Positions 57,597 to 64,000 of a stretch of DNA of 64,000 bases are shown here, piece by piece (position 1 is the stretch's first letter; every line of letters starts with the position of its first letter). The translations under genes were made by a program, and so were the position numbers. Under the pieces are notes generated by a model. It was not told the DNA's origin and made no database searches. It worked only from the letters and a program-made list of their open reading frames with translations. Origin of the DNA: Linnemannia elongata (Eukaryota > Mortierellomycota > Mortierellomycetes > Mortierellales > Mortierellaceae); contig JAXBDG010000019.1 in assembly GCA_036320915.1 (NCBI GenBank), forward strand, positions 1-64,000, read 5' to 3'.

Positions 57597-60500
57597 CTAC
57601 TTGCGTTCTTTAAGTCGCAAAGAAACTAGCATCCAAAAAGTAGCAACAAACAGCAAAATAAACCCGACCAACACAATCACATTCCTCCAATAGCTGTCCA
57701 ACTCAAACCCAAACAGTTTCTGAAGAATTAACGATCCAGGGACATTAAACGCAACACCTTGGATGTTATCGATCAATTTTGTAGTCGCGACCTCGTTGAC
57801 GGCCAGGGCCTCAAAGCCGTACTTGAACATGGAGAGGTATTGGATCCAGGTGAGGGCTTTGGGGATTTGTTTGGAGTTGATGAGGAAACCGCCAAAGAGC
57901 AACATGAAGAGCATGACGATGGAGGAGGCGAGGGATGCGACGCCCGTAGTGCGGACTCCTGCGGCGATGACGAGACAGAACATTGCGGTGGAAACATTGA
58001 AGAGGACCATGACGAGGAGGAACTTGAAGAATGTTTGGGCGTTTGCCGTGAGACCGATCATGAAGTAAGAGACGGAACCCATCAAAATGGCGGGGATGAT
58101 ACGGAGAGGGATGAGATCGAAGAGTAGGGTTGAAATGATGAAGGGCATGGGTGGGTAGTATCCGTTGGAACGCTCCTTGATAAAGAGGGTGCGGGTATCG
58201 GTGAAGGCGCCCAAGGCAGAGATACTGCTGAAACCAAGAAGGGCGAGCATGAAGAAGAGAGATCCGGCACGGTTCTGGAATCCGGCCAGGTTCATAGCCA
58301 CGTCAAAGTATAGACCTCCGACAAAGATTCCCAGAACCAGGGATACTGCCAGATGGAGGACCAATAGAGACCGGTTACGGATTAGGGTTTGGAAACTGCG
58401 TTTCATGATCACCTGGAGTTGGGTCAGGAAGCTGGTCGGGTAGATGGTGTTTTGTTTCTTTGGCTGGGCCGTGCTTTCGTCAAGGAAGGACGCTGTTGAA
58501 GAGCTGCCGGGCGGTCCTGTCTCCTCTACGCGGACCATAGTCTCCAACTGATGATCCTCGGTGCGGCCCTGAGTAGCGGCGGCGGCATTGTTGCGACGCG
58601 ATACCATGTTCCCGTTCTCATGCAGTTGATGCGATGACGAAACGCCCAGCTTCTCGACATCCGAGTCCTCAAACTCCATTGCCTGCTTCAGCAACTCCTG
58701 GTCCATCGCGATATCCAACAAGTAGTCTGCAATATTGTATGTCGAAGGGCACACCAGACCTCGGCGACGGAAGTAATCGGCAGCGGAGTCCGTAGGTCCA
58801 AAGTACAGGCATGCTCCCTTGCTGATCACCAGTGCCTGGTCAAACATGTAGAAAATATCCGAGCGGGGCTGGTGAATGGTCATGATAACAGTGGTGGTCT
58901 TGCTGGCGGCGAGTTTGCAGAGCTGCTGGACGACCATGTGGGCGCTGTAAGAGTCGAGTCCAGAAGTAGGTTCGTCCAGGATCAGGATTGGTGGGCGGGT
59001 AATCAACTCCAGAGCAATAGACACTCGACGTTTCTCGCCTCCAGAAATCCCACGGGAAGTAACATCGCCAATGATCCTGTCCTTGCAATGCGTCAATCCC
59101 AACATCTCAATGACTTCAGAAACGCGCTCATGGATACGGTAGATGGGCATGGCCTCGGGAAGACGGAGCATGGCAGAGAAGAGAACAGCTTCCCAGACAG
59201 TCTGGGAGGCGGGTAGGGTATCCTCCTGGTCAACAAATCCAACAGATCGACGGATCTCGCTCTCGCGCACCTGCTTGCCGTTCAACAGAATATGACCCGA
59301 GACCTTGCCGTCTTTGCGCTTGCCGGCCAAAATATCCACCAGGGTCGATTTACCAGCACCTGAGGGACCCATGACAGCCAAGACAACACCAGCGGGAGCT
59401 GATCCTGAGATGCCCTTGAGAATCTCGAGACCATCCTTGTTGAGGGTATAGCCGACATTGCGGAACTCGAGCGAAGCGGCCTCAGTGTTGGTGGTGTAAG
59501 GCAAACGGCTGAGAACGGTCTGGTTCCTCTTGGCGATCGAGCAGACGACAACAAGGAATAGGATCAAGGCACCAAGAATGGCTAGGCCTACAATCACACC
59601 AGTAGCCATAGTTGACTGCAAGGCTGTGAGGGATGAGACCATCTCGGATGGGAAAACACACTCTCCCATGTTGCAGTTGTTCAACGGCAAGCCTGTTGGA
59701 AAGAACCCAGCCAATCCAGAAAAGTAGGCATTACAGTTCGTGCTGTTGTGAGGGCAGGTCAGACTAAAAGGTCCCATGAGTGGCTCTAGAAGCCCCTGGA
59801 AGGGAATCGGAGACGGGTTGGGACCACCCCCGCACATTGTCGAAGGGATAATGCATTTGCACTGGAGGTCGGGGCAGCTCCATTTTGTCTCGACCTTGCC
59901 CTCGAGGTCTGAGGTGAGGAGGGAACAATTGCTAAACCCGCAATAGAACTGTTCGGTGTTGTTGATCCAGAACTGAGCATGGATGGTCTTGTTGACCACA
60001 TTCATGTCGAGCGTGAGGGCATTGTCTCCGGGGAAGAGCGTAGTCAGCTCTTCGGAGGCGACACCGCAGGTCATATAGCCGTTGTAAAAGACCTCGGGCT
60101 TCTTGTTGCAGACCATCTTTTCGTCGCCCAATAAGGACGTGCGTGAAGGTGTCCTTGACTGGCACCCCGCATCGGTTTGGCATACTTTAGTTGAATAAGA
60201 GAGTCAGAGCATGCACACGTCCTCGTTAGTGTTTGCTTCGCCTCGTTTTTTAAGTATGATTTTGTGCGACATGGAGGTGACCCCTTCATTTTTTTACCAT
60301 TGCAGTTGAATGCTCCGAATCCAGCGTCGCAGGTTGGGCAGCCAGAACCAGCAGCAACTGTGGCTCGCTGTGAGGGTTCCTGAAGTGAAGAACCGCAAGC
60401 AAGGAGACCACAATCGTTGCCTCCGAATCCAGCATCGCACTTGCAAACATTGTTATTACAAACACCGTTGTTTAAACAACCCTAGAACGTTAAGGAGAGT

Positions 60501-60892
60501 GCAAGCGTCGCCCAAAAAAAGCAAGGTCATCATTGGGATATCAATTAGCCAGTCTGAGGATACAGATGCCTTCCATTGCCTATGCGCAATTCATACGCAA
60601 TGCACAGGGGAAGTATTGGCTGATATGGCTTTTTTTTATCTTGCCAAGGGTTTACCTTGGGTGATGTCGAGCAGTCAAAGGCGGGCTGACATGTTGCTGG
60701 GGAGGTGGCTATAGGTGTGGCTGTCGGTGTGGCTGTCACTGTAATTGTAGTCGTGGTCGTGGCTCTCGCAATGCCAGTAGTGGTAATGGTGGTGGACGAA
60801 GACTGAGCTGAGACAAAGCTGATGATTGTTGTGAGGACGAGGAAGAGAGTGAGGCGTGCCAGGGGATTGAGTCGCGGTGAGTTGAGGCGCAT
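57597..60892 (-). CDS. ADP1: ABCG half-transporter with luminal EGF-like domain, Adp1-like
   Basis: Exons 60892-60656, 60481-60298 and 60184-57597, all in frame; 1002 residues, close to yeast Adp1. It starts with a signal peptide (ends near FVSAQ, residue 30) and a Thr-rich linker. Cysteine-rich EGF-like modules follow (GCLNNGVCNNNVCKCDAGFG and a second CDAGFG repeat), then a luminal Cys-containing region up to a first membrane helix (about 334-357). The nucleotide-binding domain has Walker A GPSGAGKST (about 413-421), signature ISGGEKRR, Walker B ILILDEPTSGLDS and a switch histidine in TIHQPRSD. A linker of low complexity leads to the ABC2-type membrane domain with about six helices. This reverse (NBD before TMD) layout is the White/ABCG type. 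The substrate is unknown; yeast Adp1 has no firmly established substrate either. Confidence 0.9.
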
Positions 60893-62483
60893 GGTGTTGG
60901 GATATATGGGTATGATATTGGAGCTGGAAAAGGGAATATTATGATTCGTGAAACGACCACGACTCGGTTTGGGTAATGAAGGCGACCACTGGTGCAAGGC
61001 GGAGAAAAAAAGTAGAAAATTAGGGGGACAATGACAATGGTCGTAATGAAATGACGAAGAGGAAAGGTGAATGCGAAAGAATGGGAAGAGTGAATGGATG
61101 GAATGGAAGAGGGAAGAGTTGAAGACAGAATAAAAAGTCAAACAGTGCAGAACAACGGTGCAGGAAGAATGCTGAAGAGGAGGCGGGGCCAGACCGTTTA
61201 TATTCGGAGGAACACTGATGAGATGGACAGGATAGTCAGCAGGGTAGGGGACGGAAACAAGAAAAAAAAAAATGAGGCCGATCCAATCTCTGAAGGTAGA
61301 GCTGAACAAACTTTGTAACAGCCGTCGCCTGTTCGTAGAGATGTGGTTCGACACCATATGCCAACAGTTGGCTGCCAGCAAGAAGGGGGGAAAGAAAGAT
61401 AAGGTGTCCAGCAGGAAGCCCCCGTCATTACTGCTACTCCTCCTGCTTTACTCCGTGAGTTTTTTTTTGTTTCCTTTCCATTGCCTATCACCTCTTACCA
61501 TACCTCCCTCTCCTCATTCTTTCCTCACCCTACCCCTTCTCCTGTTTGCATTTGTGTCGCCGATCTCATCTCCTTCTTTTCACTTTGGTTTTCATCTGCA
61601 GACAAAAAATATCCTCCTTCAAGCATCCTCCTTCAAGCATCCATTGGTCGTTATGACCGAAGCGCGTCTCAACATGCCCCAACACAAAAATTGATAAAAG
61701 TCTAAACGCGTCTGACTCTGAAACCAAGCCTAGATATGTCACGCTCCAGAAATGACCATGAACTATCTCTACGCACTCTTCTCTCTTCACCCACTCGAGT
61801 CATTCGTCAAATGTAGCTCCAAGTACGTCGTTTATCACCAAGTGGACAACAAAAATAAAATACTGGGATCTTCCGATTGTCGCCAAGTACTTCTCTCCAA
61901 ACGTCCACAAAAATGGCGGATCGCTTACAAAAAAGACAGTAAACACAGACCTACGCGCACCTTCCTCCAACCTTCAAAACAATAGCCAATGCAAAACTAT
62001 GAGCTTGGCCCCATTGGTCACTAAGCAAGTGGGGTGATGTTTTTATTGTTCTTGTGTATACTCGCGCTACCTTTGTTCACTTACAAGGTTACCTTGACTG
62101 CACACACACGGCTATCATTTACACTTGAGCATTGGCGTACAAAGTGATACTATTCCTTTTCTCTGAACATTTCCTGCCTCCATGCATCTATGGTCTCGAA
62201 TAAGCCTTTTATGCACAAACCTTTGAATAGGAACTCCCTTGAAGCACCACTCTTTTCTCTTTTCACTTTCTCCTTTTTCTTTGAACTCTCTTCATCAACC
62301 TTACTCCCTTCATTCACACTTGGCAAGAATCTTCATTCGGTCTGATAATTCCTCAGTAACGACAACAACCAGCTTCATCATTATATGAGAGAAGGAAGGC
62401 AGAGCAATGCGGATGGTAGAAGACGGCCATAGGGCACAAGGTGACTCGTATTCAGTCGCTAGCGATGGGTGGCTATGGAAAAG
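60893..62483. other. 1.6-kb intergenic region
   Basis: 60990-61200 is purine-rich on plus, that is pyrimidine-rich in the sense of the ABC transporter gene, and is probably its leader. 61440-61600 is pyrimidine-rich on plus. No gene is supported; short frames near 61280-61990 have no recognisable similarity. Confidence 0.5.
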
Positions 62484-64000
62484 CTACACAACCAAAGTCT
62501 CAACTTCATTAGTAACGTGTTGTATCAACTCGACGGGAGGAGCCACAACAGGCCGACTTGCCAAGATCCTCTGGCGCAATGTCGGATCGAGCTCCAGGCC
62601 CAGTTTGGACAGTCCGCCTGAGACTTGAAGTAGGTGATCCAGGCACCGAAGAAGCTTTGTCTCGAGTTGACCCCGGTATTGGAACTCGCCAAAATCGTGC
62701 TGACCTTGCTCATTGTCCAGGTTCTGTACTGCAGTCATCAGCACTTGAACAATGTTGCGGAAAAGTGCCTGGTCGCCAAACTTGGCTCGCGTCTTGGGGA
62801 CCGCAAGAGCAGCGCATGCATTGATCCGGACCTTGAAGTTCTTGCTCTGTTGAATGGCCTGTAGAAGCGCACCATAGACGTCCTTTGTCCAAGAGACCAT
62901 GTCTGAATCCAGCGCATAGCTCGTCCCGGCAGTCGATCCAATGGGAAAGTCAGGATTCAACAAAGCGTTCTGCATAGCATAACAAGCGTTCCAGCGACCC
63001 TAGTGAGAATAGTAAACAAATGCATGAGTTAGTACGAGACGTAATAACGACTCAGATGCTGAACATTACCTTATTTCAAACGCGCAAGATGCAACTGTTG
63101 CTTACCTTCAACGAACCCTGCTCCATATGCTTTATCAGCGCATAAACGGCCTCTTTCACCAAACTATGCCTCTCGCGCTCAAGAATGCCCTCAAACGTCA
63201 CTCGGAGAAGTCCTCCAATAGCACGAATACCATTCGACTTGATCTTCTCGTTGTCCTGACAAACAGCCAAGGCAGTTTTCATGATTTTGGTCCAGAGCGA
63301 GAGTGTCAGAGCCTCCTCCAGAATATCATCCTGTCCGTTTGACTTTAGAAGCACCAGTGAGTCACTGAGGTTGCCTACTGCCCAGCTTGCTCGGACCCTC
63401 ACATTGAGATTGGGATCCCGACACAAGTCAAGCACTGTGTTTGCCATATCGACGATTAGAGTGCAGTCTTCTCGGAGAGAAGGGAATAAAATGAACACGC
63501 CGATCGCACGACACGCCGCTGCTCTGGCAGTCGCATTCTCGTCCATAGCCGTTCCGAGAACCAACGACATAATAAGGACTTCGAGTCTATTCTATGATAT
63601 AGATAAAGGTCGAGTGGTATCGTTAGGAGAGACTGAAGTTTTATTTGAATACGCAGCTGCAACATTTTGTCTGGCACTTACAGGCAGGCCGTTGAATGCA
63701 TCGGCGGATATATGAGAGATACAGTCGCATCCTAATGCCTTAAATGATGGGCTATCCTCTGAGAACAATTTGAGGATATGCCGCTCTAGGATGTCTTTCC
63801 ACCAGTCGGATGTCTGGAGATATTAGATTCACGATTAGTAAAGCTGCGCATGGATAAGCACGTTATATCCATGGAGACAGAGAAGTAAGTAGATTTACCG
63901 AAGGAGGGGAAGCACCGGACCCTGATTTCGCAAACTCTTCCAGAAACAGCAATCCAGCGGTTCGCACGCGAGAGTCGTCGGTATCCTGTTCATTTGCCAG
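62484..64000 (-). CDS. HEAT-repeat protein, HEATR6-like, partial
   Basis: C-terminal part of a gene that continues past the right edge. Exons seen: 64000(partial)-63899, 63813-63682, 63591-63106 and 62999-62484; every junction is phase 0 and GT-AG, giving about 412 residues here. The sequence is a chain of HEAT/armadillo-like helical pairs, for example RVRTAGLLFLEEFAKSG, NATARAAACRAIGVFILFP, VRVRASWAVGNLSDSL and FKVRINACAALAVP. The segment GRWNACYAMQNALLNPDFP closely recalls the conserved KVRWNACYA stretch of HEAT repeat-containing protein 6. These proteins are thought to be scaffolds; no enzymatic motif is expected. Missing N-terminal exons lie beyond 64000. Confidence 0.8.

Overview
The window is nuclear DNA from a filamentous fungus, most likely an early-diverging one of the Mucoromycota/Mortierellomycota type. 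This is inferred from several features seen together. Genes carry short introns of about 80-300 bp with GTAAGT/GTACGT donors. Several proteins are fungal or opisthokont families: Pex3, Bet4, an Adp1-like ABC transporter, a Kre9/Knh1-like wall protein, DUF1765 and F-box proteins. UTRs are long and pyrimidine-rich, simple repeats are abundant, and there is a eukaryotic Fanzor nuclease. Species cannot be fixed from sequence alone.

Layout. 1-2.5 kb is repeat territory: an 862-bp foldback element with TA target duplications, a 405-bp MITE with TA flanks, and an inverted pair of tRNA-Pro(AGG) genes. 2.5-6.6 kb has no convincing gene. 6.6-30.9 kb is ordinary gene space: a 9-exon DUF1765-like protein (+), a secreted LPMO-like protein (-), a Pof1-type nicotinamide mononucleotide adenylyltransferase (+), UDP-glucose 4-epimerase (+), a Ser/Thr-rich single-pass membrane protein (-) and a mitochondrial rhodanese (-). 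31.4-39.4 kb is an accessory island: a six-exon gene that joins an XPG/FEN1-like nuclease to a Fanzor (eukaryotic TnpB) RuvC nuclease in one open frame, followed by a decayed piggyBac transposase. 39.6-64 kb returns to housekeeping genes: PEX3 (-), Rab geranylgeranyltransferase alpha BET4 (+, divergent from PEX3), a large F-box protein (+), a sphingomyelin-synthase-like PAP2_C enzyme (+), an Adp1-like ABCG transporter (-) and the C-terminal part of a HEATR6-like protein (-, running off the right edge).

The housekeeping genes do not form a pathway; they cover membrane traffic and lipids (BET4, PEX3, SMS-like), sugar and NAD metabolism (GALE, Pof1-like) and wall or secreted functions. The most unusual element is the XPG-Fanzor gene at 31423-35937. 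All five inferred introns (86-110 bp) keep frame, giving about 1340 residues, and the three RuvC acidic residues and the TnpB-type zinc ribbon are intact. The splice joining the two halves is inferred and needs transcript support.
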